NCBI GenBank assembly: GCA_963921825.1
Contig: OY997590.1
Coordinates: forward strand, 38,085,039 to 38,149,038
Reading direction: 5' to 3'
Length of the DNA stretch: 64,000 nt
Source: Erodium maritimum
Taxonomy: Eukaryota > Streptophyta > Magnoliopsida > Geraniales > Geraniaceae
In this document: piece after piece, positions 21,796-33,689 of the stretch
Layout: each line of letters begins with the position of its first letter
How positions within the stretch are numbered: position 1 is the first letter of the stretch
Notes under the pieces: generated by a model
Told to the model about the DNA's origin: nothing
The model's input: the letters and a program-made list of their open reading frames with translations, nothing else
The model's database searches: none
Position numbers and translations under genes: made by a program

Positions 21796-23418
21796 AAAAA
21801 AAAGTTGGAGCACCGAAAATGAGAGGCTGTGAAGCAAAGGTTCTCTCCTTTGCCTCTTTTTGTTCGGTTCTGTTGACGAGCTATGAACTGTATTGCTCCA
21901 TTATAGCTTGTCCAATCGTTCAGATCAAGGGAAAGGTCAGGTCGAAGTTCACAATTGAGATGTTGGTCAAGGTTGAAAGTCATCTCGTCGACGTGAACCG
22001 GGCCGGAAGAAGTTGCAGGTTGAAGCTCTGCCAGAGAAGGTGGACGTTGCGCATCTAGACAGTTTGGTCGGTCGACCCAGACGAAGGAGAAAGCGCTCTG
22101 TTCAGTCGCAAGTGCAGGTCGATGAGGGTTTGGAGCCATCAGTCATCAAACCTAGGACCAGAATGAGGAGGCAGATCATTGAGGAGGAATTGTTTGTAAG
22201 CAATCTTCCCTATGACACCTCGAAGGAGTGGCTCAGGCATACTTTTGAACCCTTTGGAGAAGTTGTTTCTTTGACATCTCTTAGTCGTCCAAATCGCAAA
22301 CACCAAATGTACGGTTTTGTGCGATTTCGGGAGAAAGAGTCGGCGATCCAGACAATTGATTGCATGAACGGCCTGAAGATGAACGGATATCATCTATTTG
22401 TCGCTCTTTCCAGAAGCCGGAAAGTCAGTCCAGGGTTTGGTTTGGAACACAGTAAGGGACCAGGGACGTCGGCTGAGTCTTCTCGTGGGATTAAGGGATC
22501 CTCTTCACCGGCGTTGGGTCTTGTTTCATCAGGGATGGCTTCTCCTGAATAATCGGTCATGGACGTGATCTCACCGGAGAAATGTCAGAAGCAAGTCCCT
22601 GAACAGAGTATTGCAGAACATAGCTTGTTGCATTGTGTTGCGGTGAAGCAAGACGGTGAGAGGGTTCGCTCGGTTGAACCTGATTCGACGTCGAGTTCCA
22701 CAGATACAAACTCAGGACGTGCTTCCGATGAAGACGGGATATCTCCGGCCAATCTCTTGAATTTGAATTTGGAAATCTTTCGAGAGTCGAATGTTATGGA
22801 TTGTAATCTGCCCTCGGATTGTGGCATCAATCTTAGCGTGATTCTAGGATCAGATAGCTTAGAATTCAGAGAGGAAACGACATTGATTTGTTCGGATAAT
22901 CATGAACTGATTGGGTTGGACGGGTTACTTGAGGGTCAAGCAACCGATATTGGTCTGACCCAATCCAGTACAAAACCAGATCTGACCCATTAAAGAGCAG
23001 ATCTGAATCCATTGAGTCTTGAGGAGTTGGGAGTTTATTATGGTGTTATATGGGATGCTCAGTTGTCGGTCCACGAATAAGGCAGTCCGTGGAAGGACGT
23101 TGTTCTTAAGCCTGGCTTTAAGGGTCGTCCTTCGAAGATAAAACCAGGCTTTTCGAAGAGTCCGAATTATGTTCACTTTACCAGGTCAAAGGCTCAATCC
23201 GGAGCTGGATCTTCTCTTGGGCCTGATGCATGGACTCAAATCTGTGCCATGACTGCTAAGAAGAAAGCTGAATAATAGCATTTAATTTGTTTTGTTTTAG
23301 GAAAATGCATAGTCCTTTTAGCTCCCTATAATCGTTGAACTGGTATTTTGACCCTCTAAGCCCATTCGTTCTTGGAATGTGCTCTTTTCTTAATAAATTT
23401 TTTAAGCTTATAAAAAAA
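21796..23418 (+). mobile_element. LINE-derived insert with RRM ORF1 only
   Basis: The insert has one RRM coding region, a short 3'UTR and an end CTTAATAAATTTTTTAAGCTTATAAAAAAA typical of plant L1 tails. It has no ORF2. Flanking sequences CAACGATTTATTATACT (about 21779) and CAACTATTTATTATTAT (about 23419) are a probable diverged target duplication. A further AACTAAA.ATAGGTTAACAA block repeats just outside. ORF1-only structure suggests an internal deletion or a mobilised non-autonomous derivative. Confidence 0.7.
22013..23275 (+). pseudogene. RRM-containing protein, likely LINE ORF1, with in-frame stops
   Basis: A single frame runs about 420 codons with in-frame stops at 22550, 22991 and near 23078 and no frame shift. 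Residues about 60-130 form one RRM: E-L-F-V-S-N-L-P is the RNP2 strand and M-Y-G-F-V-R-F-R the RNP1 strand, with the helix and A-I-Q-T-I-D-C-M-N-G region between RNP1 and the end. A basic R-R-R-R-K-R segment precedes it. The C-terminal half is acidic and Ser-rich and ends A-K-K-K-A-E. RRM-type ORF1 is known in BNR-type plant L1 LINEs, which bind the element's RNA. Confidence 0.75.
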
Positions 23419-24169
23419 CAACTATTTATTATTATCGAAGTGGAAACTAAACATAGGTTAACAATTATTTATATTTTGTTGCAATATTGTAGCCACTTGG
23501 GTTGGTCTTTGACGAGATTCTAGATTGTGAACTTGGTGAAAGCTTAGTGATGTCAAACTCGATACGTCTCTACAGCCAACGCTCCGAGTTGATCATGTCA
23601 CGCCCCAATTTCAGCGAACCGAAACTAGGGACGCGAACGTTTAGAAAGTTAAAAACTGAAACCTGTTTTCGATAAATCACCTAAAAAGTCAGTTTAGTTC
23701 CACAAAAGAATAATATTTACATCTCAAAATAAAAGTCCCACACTTGGACAAAACGAGATACACGTCTCTAGACTCAAACACCCAGCAACCCGCTTCAAGC
23801 TCTTCAAGCTTCAGAAGCTCACCTAGTCCAGACTACGAACGGTACCTGTAGGAAAAGCAGCTAGGGGTGAGCGTTCGCTCACCACCACAGATAACATACT
23901 GACTACGGCATAATTAGTAGACAAAGCCGATGACACTAACAACGACTCAAAGACACACACACGACCAGTCTTTTCCTCAACTGACTCAACACTCGGACAC
24001 GTTATGTAGACCCCACACTACGATCGACGACCTCCTCCAAGACACGATTGACCACACAATACCAAACAAGATCACAAAGGATCGCAAACCGGCTGCTCAG
24101 TAACCAATCTCTGTCTCTCGCCCTTTACCGATCATAGACGTGGTCAGGCGGTCGACCTGTCGCGCAACT

Positions 24170-24330
24170 TCTCCCGATCCCAGTCGGGAGGCTAACCCAC
24201 AACCTCTCCGCTTCACCCGATCCCAGTCGGGTGGTTAGCCACACCCGCGCGTCCTTCCCCCGATCCCAGTCGGGGAGCTAGCCCACAACCCCTCCGCTTC
24301 TCTCGATCCTAGTCGGGAGGCTAGCTACAC
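24170..24330. repeat. Repeated CCCGATCCCAGTCGGG palindromic units in R3
   Basis: Four units of about 40-45 bases each contain a C-C-G-A-T-C-C-(C/T)-A-G-T-C-G-G core, which can form a hairpin, followed by a GCTAGCC/GCTAACC block and CACAACC. A related but different array occupies the same place in R4 and R5. Confidence 0.8.
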
Positions 24331-24474
24331 CACACAACCTCCACCAGTAACCAGTAACCAATCACAATCACAAACAAGTTCAAACAGACAGTAACGACAC
24401 CGGTGACAACTCCACAGGCACTCAAGGCCAACAAGACACCAACAAACAAACACAAGTTCAACAACCCTACGGGC

Positions 24475-24770
24475 CCTCATGGCCACCCAAGACATCAACG
24501 GTAAAGTACGGGTTCACAACCCCACGGGCACTCACGGCCACCCAAAACACCGAAACGACAACACGGGCTCTCATGGCCACCCAAGACTCAGCAATGAAAA
24601 ATACGGGCTCTCAAGGCCACCCAACTCAACAACAAATAACACGGGCTCTCAAGGCCACCCAACTCAACAATAAATAACACGGGCTCTCAAGGCCACCCAA
24701 ACTCAGCAGTAAATGACACGGGCTCTCAAGGCCACCCAAACTTCAACAGTAAAAATAACACACAACAACC
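24475..24770. repeat. Minisatellite in R3
   Basis: About eight units of 35-45 bases carry ACGGGCTCTCAAGGCCACCC and a variable AACTCAACAATAAATA part. It is the reverse complement of the array in R2. Confidence 0.85.
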
Positions 24771-25226
24771 TCCGGCATAATCGGTGCCTACAACAGTCCT
24801 AAGATCACTAGTTTCACAATCAACCTCCGGACATGGTCATATTCCTCCAGTACTCCTAATATCAACAGTTTCACAACCAACCTCCGGGCATGGTCATATG
24901 CCTCCAGTAAATCAATTATCGCTAAGTTCTCTGCTCTTATGACACTACTAAGTGTCACATGCTTTTCTCATAATTATTAAGTTCCTGTAACATGCTTTTC
25001 TAATAAACGCTACAATCCCGTATCATGCTTTTCTAATCTTTAAATAAAACTACTCAACCCACGACACCCCGGTGTCACATGCAATTCTACTGTTAACTTT
25101 CCCCAGTCAGGGCCGAGATCCGGCTACTTTTCCCTACCTCGAAAGCAACTCCAGAAGCGCTCCACTAAACCCGAGATGAATCGCAGTCCTCGCCGAGCCT
25201 CCCTTTGCCTCGGTCCGCAGCACGAT

Positions 25227-26056
25227 CTAAAAGAACACAGATTTAACTCACTTTAAACTAGTACGAACCGGTCGAAAATAAATAACTCAAAGCCCAAAAT
25301 AAAAACGGTTCCGCCGTTCAGTTAACGGCTACGATTTGTCCATTTTAAACTTGACAATTGTCGTTTACACTCGAGCGGGATAAAAGTCGGGTTACGACGG
25401 ATCGGGTTCGAGCACCCGCGCACCGAACCCAGGTTTGATCTAAACCCAGTTTAAACCCCTTTTTAACTTAAAACCGTCGTTGAACTCCCTTGCTTTAATT
25501 AATTCCGTCTTTGATTTTAAGACAAAACGGTTTCCTTCTGTTCGTTTCCAAACTCGATATTTTGGTCCAGAACCCTTATAAAGTCGATTTGATTTCGCTT
25601 CCCCCCCTTTTTGATTTAACTCAACTCGAGTCTAACCTTAATAAACGACTTTCGTTTTTAAAACCCGTTTAACCTAAGCCGATATAGTTTTATCGATAAT
25701 TAAATTACGTCCAAACGGTACGGATTTGATCTTTAAACTAACACTGATTTCGTTTTACAAACCGTTTGAACCCAACCCATTCGTACTTAAATCTATTCAA
25801 AACATAAGAATAATTATATCGATAACTTATATTTTGTCGATCTTTACAAAATCAGATTTACACGATTACAACAATCCTTTAAATAACCAGATCTACGTTT
25901 TTCTATTCCGTTCCCTTCCATTTCGGGAGCTCCGTTCCATCCCGACCAGATTTGAACGAACTCGAGAAAAGGGAAAGCGAAGAAGAAGAACGGTTCTGCT
26001 TGGTCCGGCCGACCACCGGCGCCGGTCGGCCGAGCTTCCACGGGCCGAGAACTAAC
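25227..26056 (-). other. Putative intron of the R3 leader transcript (830 bp)
   Basis: On the minus strand the donor is CACG|GTTAGT at 26057/26056 and the acceptor TGTTCTTTTAG|ATCG at 25227/25226. Position and flanks match the R2 and R5 introns. The donor is weaker here (GTTAG rather than GTGAG). Confidence 0.4.
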
Positions 26057-26686
26057 CGTGAGGAAACGGTGGCGGCGGTGGACGGCGGTGCACGGCGGCG
26101 TCGGCGTGGGTCCGGACGACTCTTCCCGTTCCGGATCTGGCGAGCTCGCCGGCGACGGAGCTCGGTTCGTGTCTCGGCCGGGCAGATCGTTGACGGGAAG
26201 AGGGCGGCGGCGCGTTAGGGCTCGGACGGGACGGTGGTGGACGGCCTGTTCTTCCGCGGGGACGGGGACGACGGCGTGGGGAGCTCAAGGACGGACGGTG
26301 GCCGGAGCTGGTGAGGAAGACGAAGGAGGAGGATGAGGCAGCGAGCTCGGGGACGGGGTTGTGTGGCTGACCGGAGCGGTGACGGCGTCGGGACGGAGGA
26401 GAAGAGGACGTGGTCGGAGCTGGGCGTGGTCAGACGGAGATGGAAGGGAGACGGCGTGGTCGGACGGAGATGGAAGGGAGACGGCGTGGTGGCTGGAGGA
26501 GAGGGAGGTCGGGGTTCGGCTGGGACGTGGCGGCGTGTGGTGGCGATGGGAGAGCGGCCGGAGCTGGTGGGGAAGTCGCCGGAGGTGGATGGAGGGGATC
26601 GGTTTCGAAGGAGAAGGGAGAGGTGTGGGGGTCGGCTGCGCAGGAGAAGAAGTGAGGGTTAGGGGTTGAAACCCTAAAACAAAGGG

Positions 26687-26693
26687 TTTTATA
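26687..26693 (-). promoter_or_regulatory. Putative TATA box of R3
   Basis: The minus strand reads GGGTATAAAACCC, followed by TTTTAGGGTTTC (telo-box) and a GC-rich leader, the same order as in R2. Confidence 0.5.
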
Positions 26694-26828
26694 CCCTGGT
26701 TTGGGCCGGGTCTGGCCCGCCCGGTCCAGCCCTTAAATTTTTTTTTTTTTTTTGCACTTGTTTTAAAAACTTACCCTAAGGTTTTCGTTTGCAAATTAAT
26801 ACCTTAACGAAATGAAGCGGGTTTTACA

Positions 26829-27300
26829 GATCGTCAGTTTTCTTAAACAGCCGAGCATAAAGTTTTTCACTGTATATTAAATTGAATTTCCACTTGGGTT
26901 AGTCCTTGTAGTTATTTTCAAACCGCAACAGATCATTTTCTCAACACAACGCAACGACTTTTCTCTCGGTGACATCCCAGTACTTCACCTTCGTCCCTTA
27001 TTCCTGGCAATTGAATTGTATGAATTTACCATCCACGCGAGAACAAAACACTCGTCCTCTTTGACGCTCCGTAATCAGCGTGGATTTTTCACTTGCACCT
27101 TGCTCACTTGAGTTGTCCATGCTTGCGAACCTTCAAGTAAATGGGGATTTGATACCTCAACGACGTCTTCTATAATGATGGGAATTTCTTGACTTACTCG
27201 GACAGAGTCTTGGCTCCGGGATAAATTATGTTGTGTTTCCAGGACGTAATCGAAAACCATTGAGTACAAGAAATGATCCTAATCGTGCCCCATTTCCAAC
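26829..27300 (-). pseudogene. Possible Harbinger ORF1 (Myb-like) remnant
   Basis: Minus-strand reading from about 27280 gives a 64-codon piece, then a W-containing segment with several stops. Position inside Harbinger-B and the spaced Trp residues hint at the Myb/SANT-like ORF1 of PIF/Harbinger elements. The match is weak and I could not confirm the domain. Confidence 0.25.
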
Positions 27301-27715
27301 AACAAAATTACGAATATAGAGAAAGAAGAGATTAGTATTTTGGGAGGATTTTTTTTGGTGTATGAAAATGAAAGTGATGCTTGTTGTTTATATATGGGAG
27401 AAAAAAAATTCCTCTACCAACGCATCCACGTGGCGTCACCAGACAAGCTGGTAAAGGTCGGCGGCCCTCCCGAGGTAGTCTGCATTGACCGCTGACTGCC
27501 AACGGATCTTTCTGCTGGTGCATGGTATTGTCGTTAACGTAACTTACGCGCGTCTCCGCCAGCACGTCTCCGCCAACGATCTGCCAGCTAACAAGCAGTT
27601 ATACGCTGACGCTTCGTCTCCGCCAACAAATCGCCTGCAATTGGAGATATTTCAAGTGATGAGGAGCCCTAAACAAGCCATCTCTGATCCTTATAAAGAG
27701 TGGGGATGAATATGT

Positions 27716-28300
27716 GTCAAAACCCTCTTTTAACGTGCATCAAGACACGGTCATCAAGTAATACATGTGACAGTTAAGTACAGGTCGATCTCATAGGAAG
27801 TACAGGCTCACTAGTATTTTGCTAAAACCTATGGACGTGGATTGTCACTTCCACATCCCCGAAATGGAAAGTAAAGAGCAAAAAAATAAATGGTTATTTT
27901 AAAGTCTGGACATAAGTAAAATATGTATACGCTACCACCTAAGACACATAACTTTTGATTCACACAAGGAGCCGGTCAGGGGTACAAGTAAACGCGATTT
28001 CCAATTAACTCATGGTTTGATTAACGATGTGTAAAAACAATAATGTTTTCCTTATTGTCTTAGAACACTTAAGTTCTTATGTATGAAGTATCATGAATTC
28101 AACCACATACTAGTTATGGGGAGAGGGCACAAGACCATAGCCCGGACCAATATGCAAACCACCAATCATCGGAAAGCAATAAAATATGGTGTAGTTTTAT
28201 CATCTTGAGTGAAGCTCGATAAATTCTCGAACCAGAGATAACGACAACGAATTTATGTCACTCTCGCTACCAACTACCACAAGTAGAGATAGCTACATAC
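27716..28300. repeat. Inverted partner of the gypsy-like LTR tail at 40570-41095
   Basis: Read in reverse complement this matches 40570-41095 in order: GTTGGTAGCGAGAGT, TCGA.GCTT, ACTACACCATAT, CCGAT.ATTGGTG, GGAACTTAAGTGTTCT, CATG.ATTAATTGGAAATCG, GGAGATGTGGAAGTGACA and TTTTAGCAAAATACTAGTGA. The sequence resembles the LTR tails of plant gypsy elements. It extends past the partner to a GTGTCAAAACC end at about 27716. Confidence 0.75.
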
Positions 28301-28506
28301 CCTTCGTCCGAGGTTGTGGTAGCTTTAGAGACCCCTTCCACATACCCCTCTCATGTTGTGCCTGAGGATGAGGTTGTGATGCACTGCTAGGAGCATAGCC
28401 TCCCTGTTACGTTTGATACCTCAAATGATATGGGGTCAGAGGGTGTCGGTGATCTAGGGGATAAGGTTGTGTCAGATATTGGGATAGCACTAGTTGTGTT
28501 TAATGG

Positions 28507-28990
28507 TTGATGAGAAAATATTTTTCCTATCTAATTTGGCTAGTTTTCCTTATATTTTTTATCTTGTTTGTGCCTCGTTTTTATATTTTTTGCATTTTTT
28601 AATAATTGCGTTATACCTCATTTGTAGTCGATATTTTTCAAATGTTCAAAATATATTCATGTTTGGTCTTGTTTTTTAGGCAGGGAAAAAAGAGAAATAT
28701 CGGCGCATGAACGAGGTCAATCGCGGCATTGGTGTAGCGGGAAAGAGCGGTTGAAGCGTTAAATTAAAAAATGGAAAAAGGTTGTTGTCGCGTGATCCAG
28801 TGCACTATTAACGTGTGCGAGCTCCGTGCAGTCGCGCATCAGAGCCACTCATCTAGTCTACTTCGCAAGTCAACTAGGTCAATGTTGACCTACGAACCTT
28901 GACTTGTATCGCAGTCGTTCATCCGCCAAGTTGCATCGATCTAGCCTACATTTGTCTGCATCTGGTCATGTGCGCTAGTAGAGCCCATGT
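28507..28990 (+). mobile_element. Gypsy-like LTR head, copy 1
   Basis: It begins TGATGAGAAAAT and is about 80% identical by eye to 30632-31110 over about 480 bases, including CCTATCTAATTTGGCTAG, GATATTTTTCAAAT and AAATTAAAAAATG. The tail half of the LTR is not found after it. Confidence 0.65.
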
Positions 28991-30604
28991 TGTTGCTAGG
29001 GAGTAACAGTCTGTATGATCTCTCATGGTTGCTTGCCTCTCATGTAAGTGGATGGAAGAGTTGATCGGTAGAAAAATGCAGCCAAGTTTTCACCTGGAGA
29101 ATTCATGAAGGAAACCTCTTCATTCGCATAGCTTGCAATAGGAGAATCCCCGCATTTCTCAAGTGAAGTCCAATTGTAGCGTCTACATTAAAATGGGCGG
29201 TACTTCTAATCCCTTAGAACGTTTTTGTATATGATAGATACTCTAAATTAAATTATGCATGCTGGGATTTTCCGTGTTGTAAAGATGCAGGATCTTGGTT
29301 GAACGTATCCGTGCATTATTTATTAGTGGACTCATGAGAATGCATGACACCTTATCCAACAACTAAATGTGGTGGGGGGGGGGGGGGGGGGGGGGGGACT
29401 GATAATAAACATAAAGGAATTTAAGTTGTTTGAGTCTTGCATTCAGAGTAAAAAAAACATATTTTCGTTATGAGCCTTATTTTATGTGTAAACCTTGGAT
29501 AAGTAATTATGGCCAATATGAGTAAGTTGGGAGTAGATTTCTTTTCATCATTTGCGGTTCTAAGAAATGACTGGTGGGGTTATTGTTGGTAGTGTTAAGA
29601 AGTCGTATATTGTGTTTATGTTTTATCGCTTTATTCATGTATAAAATGATTATGAGATGCTAGATTATGTCAAACATTTCAAATCTCTTTATCATCACCA
29701 GCCTGATTCTATCTTGGTTTTGCCTATAGTGGTTATGCTTATTGTTGAGGAATCAAACTGTGTGATTTGGTAAATTATAAATCTAGTTGAGTTTAAGTGG
29801 TTAGTCTCATTGTGCGTTTGTGGTACAAAAAATTTCAAAATCACACACAATATGCACGGAAAATTAAGTACAGGTCTCGTGGAAAGGGATCTAATAAAAG
29901 ATTTGTTAGGGAAAGGGTGTGAGGTGCGGTGGTTCGTATGCAGAGTGAACCTCACACTCGTAACCTCTCAAAAGTAATAAAAAGTGAATCCCCCAGCATA
30001 TCTTAGTGATCAAAAGTTTTCTACACGTAACCGAAAAAAACAAACAAAACTTTGATCTACCACTTGACTCGTAAAAGAACTAGATGGGTTTACAATTCAG
30101 CTAGTCCCAAGACAATGTCATTGCACGACAACACCCAATCGTGTGATTTGTAAATGAGTCTATGCATGCTCATGATTAGTACGCTAATAAGTTAGGGCAG
30201 AGAGCAAAGGGCTAAATGATGATAGGGAGGCTTGAAAATTTTCTAGACATTTCATTTCATTTTGTAGACCACCATGCATATACACTCTTAATCTAAAACA
30301 TGAGAAAAAATAGTTAGCGGAAATTGGAGAGAAAGGATGAGAGAAATTTCACTCCATTAGCGAACTCTAGCTAGTATTGCTAATAAATCCAAGTTGTAAG
30401 CACATGCTTTGTTTGAGTCGTAGATTTTTTGTCTTTTATTTGCTTGTGTATTTGCGTGAAGTCTTTTAGTCTGGTTAATTGAGTCACATGTGCATCTTTT
30501 ATTGCTTTCAATAATCCGAAGCTGCTAAGATCCGCCTAGGGAATTTTATATCTGCGAGTTTACCTTGGTACTTATCTCAGTTTTATTTTATTTTTCTCGA
30601 GGGA
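28991..30604. other. Non-coding interior between two gypsy-like LTR heads
   Basis: No gag or pol motif is recognised. The region is AT-rich, contains a 24-base G run (29374-29397), and looks like decayed internal or unrelated sequence of about 1.6 kb. Confidence 0.4.
29374..29397. repeat. Poly-G tract, 24 bases
   Basis: This is an uninterrupted run of 24 G preceded by GGT. It could be a slippage-prone mononucleotide repeat, and its true length may be affected by sequencing error. Confidence 0.9.
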
Positions 30605-30631
30605 GAGAAAGGTTTAAGTGTGGGGGAACTT
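30605..30631 (+). other. Probable polypurine tract before a gypsy-like 3' LTR
   Basis: A purine-rich stretch with AAGTGTGGGGGAACT lies directly before TGATGAGCG. This is the usual form of the plus-strand primer site next to the 3' LTR in plant gypsy elements. Confidence 0.6.
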
Positions 30632-31159
30632 GATGAGCGTAAATTAGTCCTATCTAATTTGGCTAGTTTTCCCTATATCTTTATCTTGTATATACCTCGT
30701 TTTTATATTTTTAGCGTTTTTAATAATCACACTGAACCTCGCTCGTATTCGATATTTTTCAAATATTTAAAATACACTCATGTTTGGTTTTGTTTTGTAT
30801 ACGGGAAAATAGAAAAATATCGACGCAAGAACGAGGTCAATTGGAGCAGTAGTGGAGCGAGAAAGAGCGATTAAAGTCCTAAATTAAAAAATGAAAAAAG
30901 GTTGTTGCCGCCTGATTCGGTGCACTGTTAGCACACGCAAGCTCCGTGTAGCAGCGCATTAGAACTACTCCGCGAGTCAGGTGGGTCAGCTCTTACTTGC
31001 GAACCTTGACATGTATCGCAACCGTTCATCCTGTAGGTTGCATCAAGTTGGCCTACATCCGTCCGCATCTGATCACGTGCACCAGCAGATCCCATGCCTT
31101 CTCTATTTCGTGTCAAGTTGAAGCTCAACAATTTTTTTTCTTTTCCTATTTATATTGTG

Positions 31160-32456
31160 GAGGAGAAATCAAATAAAAACCATGTCCTAACCTAAAAACT
31201 AGAGAACCAATCTAAACCATCTATTTTAAGAATGAAGGGAGGAAATGCAATTGAGTGGTTGACTTGTTGACTGCAAAAAAAACAGCACTTTTTAGTAAGT
31301 GAGAATGACTTTTTAGTAAAACTATCATATTACTTTTTTTTACCAATTCACTAATTTAATTTTTCCCACTTCGTTTGAACTCCGATTGGCTTCAAACTTG
31401 CGCCATTAGTTTTGTTTTTTCAAGGGATTTCTATCAAGATCACTCATGAATATATTTTGAAGCACGATTTTTTTTATTTGGGCGCTGATTTTTTTAAAAA
31501 AATTATACATGAGTAATTTTTATCAACACTTTGCTCTAGTTTTATCAACACTGTTACACTGGTTTTATCAACACTTTGCACTGGGTTTATCACCTCATTT
31601 CCAAAACTGATCATGATTTTATCACATCATCACGTGTTTTTTATGAACACTAGTTTTATCAACACCAAACACAAGGATTTATCATTAAATTACGCGTGTT
31701 ATTTCGGGGCTGATTTAAAAAAAATATCTGGGTAATTTTTATCAACAATTTACTTTGGTTTTATCAACACGTTACACTGGTTTTATCAACACTGGACACT
31801 AGTTTTATCACCTCATTTTCCAAAACCGAACATGATTTTTATCACCTCATCAAGTGTTCTTATGAACACTAGTTTTATCAACACTAAACACTATGTTTAC
31901 CATTAAATTGCATATGTTTTTATCACCCCATCACGTGTTTTTTTATCAACGCTAAACTCTAGTTTATCACACTTATTATGAAAATTGAACATGGTTTTTA
32001 TCACCTCAGTACATGTTTTTATCAACATTTAGCACTAGTTTGATACCTCTGATAAAACATTTATTAGTGAAGATTTATCAACACTCAACATTATTTGTAT
32101 CACCCCGATATACCTTTTTTATTTTTGTGCTTCAAAATATATTCATGATTTATCTTGATTTAAAGCCCTTGGAAAAATAAAAATATTGGCGCAAGTTTGA
32201 AGCTAATCGGAGTTCAAACGAATCGCGAAATATTAAATTAGTGAATTGGTGAAGAAAAAAATTGGACACTTGTCCACATGGTACATGTTTTTACAATTAT
32301 GCCCTTGCTTGTGTGAGAAAAGATGAACGTGGCGTGAGTTTGGGTGAAATTGGGTGATGATGTGGCATCATGGTGAATGTTGGATCTTAAGTGTGTGTGG
32401 CTAGGATTGGTTCTCTAGTTTTTAGGTTAAGAGTGGTTTGTAGCCGATTTCACCTC
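31160..32456. mobile_element. Mutator-type MITE, copy B (1297 bp), inverted relative to copy A
   Basis: It starts GAGGAGAAATC and ends GATTTCACCTC, with a 10-bp duplication TTATATTGTG (31150-31159 and 32457-32466). Its right part is the reverse complement of the left part of copy A (GGCTAGGATTGGTTCTC block). The interior contains many TTTTATCAACACT and TTTTATCACCTCA units, the complement of the units in copy A. Confidence 0.9.
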
Positions 32457-33689
32457 TTATATTGTGTATTGTAAGTTTTTAACAATAGGTTTTTTAGACA
32501 AATTTAGTTGGAGCCAATATTTTTTCTTTGTTCTTCATTTCCTCTCAAGTTCTTGAGTGCTTCATTTTGAGACCTAGATCTACCATTTGAGGCCATAGTT
32601 TTGACGATTCAAGGAGGTTTCAAGCATCCATGAGCCTCCAACCATATCCAACTTTTCCATTTTCATGGGTTGAAGTTTGGAGAATTAGGGATGGTGGGTT
32701 TGTAAGCTAGAGGAGATTTTGATTGGGTTTCTCAACCCAATTCCGGTTTTAATCTCTATCCTTTATATTTTTTTGTAAAATAAATACTTTTAATATGCTT
32801 CTGTAGTATTTAGAATTCATGACTTTTGATTTTGAATCCTTGCTCATGGGTATTGTGTAAATGATGAGTTCCTTTAAGTTGATGTTGGTGATGTTTGTGG
32901 CATGATATGGGGTTTTGAGTTTAATTAGCATCCACTTGCTTGGATGGGTATTTAATATATATTTAAGCTATTTGATGTGCAGGTTGCTTTACCAAGGTCT
33001 TTGTTTAATCATCGACCTTTACTACTGAAGATTGATGAAGCTGTATGCGGAGCTCGTCCGATTAAGTTTATGAACGCCTAGGTAGGCACCCTAATTTTTT
33101 GACTATTGTTCGATCTTTTTGGATTTCTTATAATGATCATGTTTCAGCCAGCTTCAACTTGTTCTTTAAGCTGAAATCACTTCGTTTGGATCTTCAATCT
33201 TGGAACAAAGAGGCATTTAGGAACACTGAGGAGAAGGTGAAAAGTATATTGGCTGAAATTTAAGTTTTTGACAAGATTCAAGAGGAGATATCCTTGTCCG
33301 GCACTGAAGTGAGCCATCGTTCTTGGCTACAGGCAGTGTTAATTCTAGAGCAGAAAATTCTGGACAAGATTTAGCGTCAAAAGGCTAGGGTGTCTTGGTT
33401 CCGCTGTGGTGATCGGCACACACGTTATTTCCATGAAATTGCAAATTTCAGAGATAGTGGAACCGTGTATCCAAGATTCGGATTGGGTCAAGTTTGACTT
33501 CGAATCTGACAAAATCTTGGAAGGTGTTGCTTCTCATTTTGAGCAACGTTTTTGTAACCCGATGCCTAAACATGGGTCCCTTCCCCCTTTCCTTTTTAGG
33601 TATTATCGTATGATCAGAGAGTTCATATTGAAAATCCCTTTACTTATCTGAAATTGAGCTTCCTATTGATGCCTCTGGGAGTGAGAAGT

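Larger units (their letters stand above)
23596..26828 (-). mobile_element. LTR-like element R3, 3233 bp
   Basis: It starts TGTCACGCCCCAATTTCAG and ends GCGGGTTTTACA. The flanks are GATCA (23591-23595) and GATCG (26829-26833), a 5-bp duplication with one mismatch. It has no gag-pol. Transcription features are on the minus strand: a TATAAAA box, telo-box, purine/GC-rich leader (complement of 26060-26680), putative intron and minisatellites. A poly-T run and about 70 bases near 26741-26810 are extra compared with R5. Strand is the proposed transcription direction. Confidence 0.85.
19661..27655 (-). mobile_element. Harbinger-B: second Harbinger-like element, broken by three insertions
   Basis: The left end GAGCATCTCCTGTCCC resembles Harbinger-A. 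The interior segments at 21578-21780 share the GGTTGATAGAATA and TTGGCTG.TAGAATA blocks with 16190-16260 of Harbinger-A. The right part (27500-27655) shares the TCTCCGCCAGCACGTCTCC region and ends CAATTGGAGATAT, a weak inverted match to the left end. Three separate insertions (19690-21560, about 21796-23418, 23596-26828) leave about 1.2 kb of host element. No transposase is recognised in what remains. The assignment rests on similarity to Harbinger-A. Confidence 0.55.

Noticed and set aside
21789..22393. Antisense ORFs over the RRM region
   Set aside because: They are shadows of the sense RRM frame, which has clear RNP1 and RNP2 motifs.
26052..26662. ORFs of 80-109 codons in the R3 leader
   Set aside because: They are Gly/Arg/Trp-rich readings of a purine-rich leader, open in several frames at once, and not conserved in R2 or R5.
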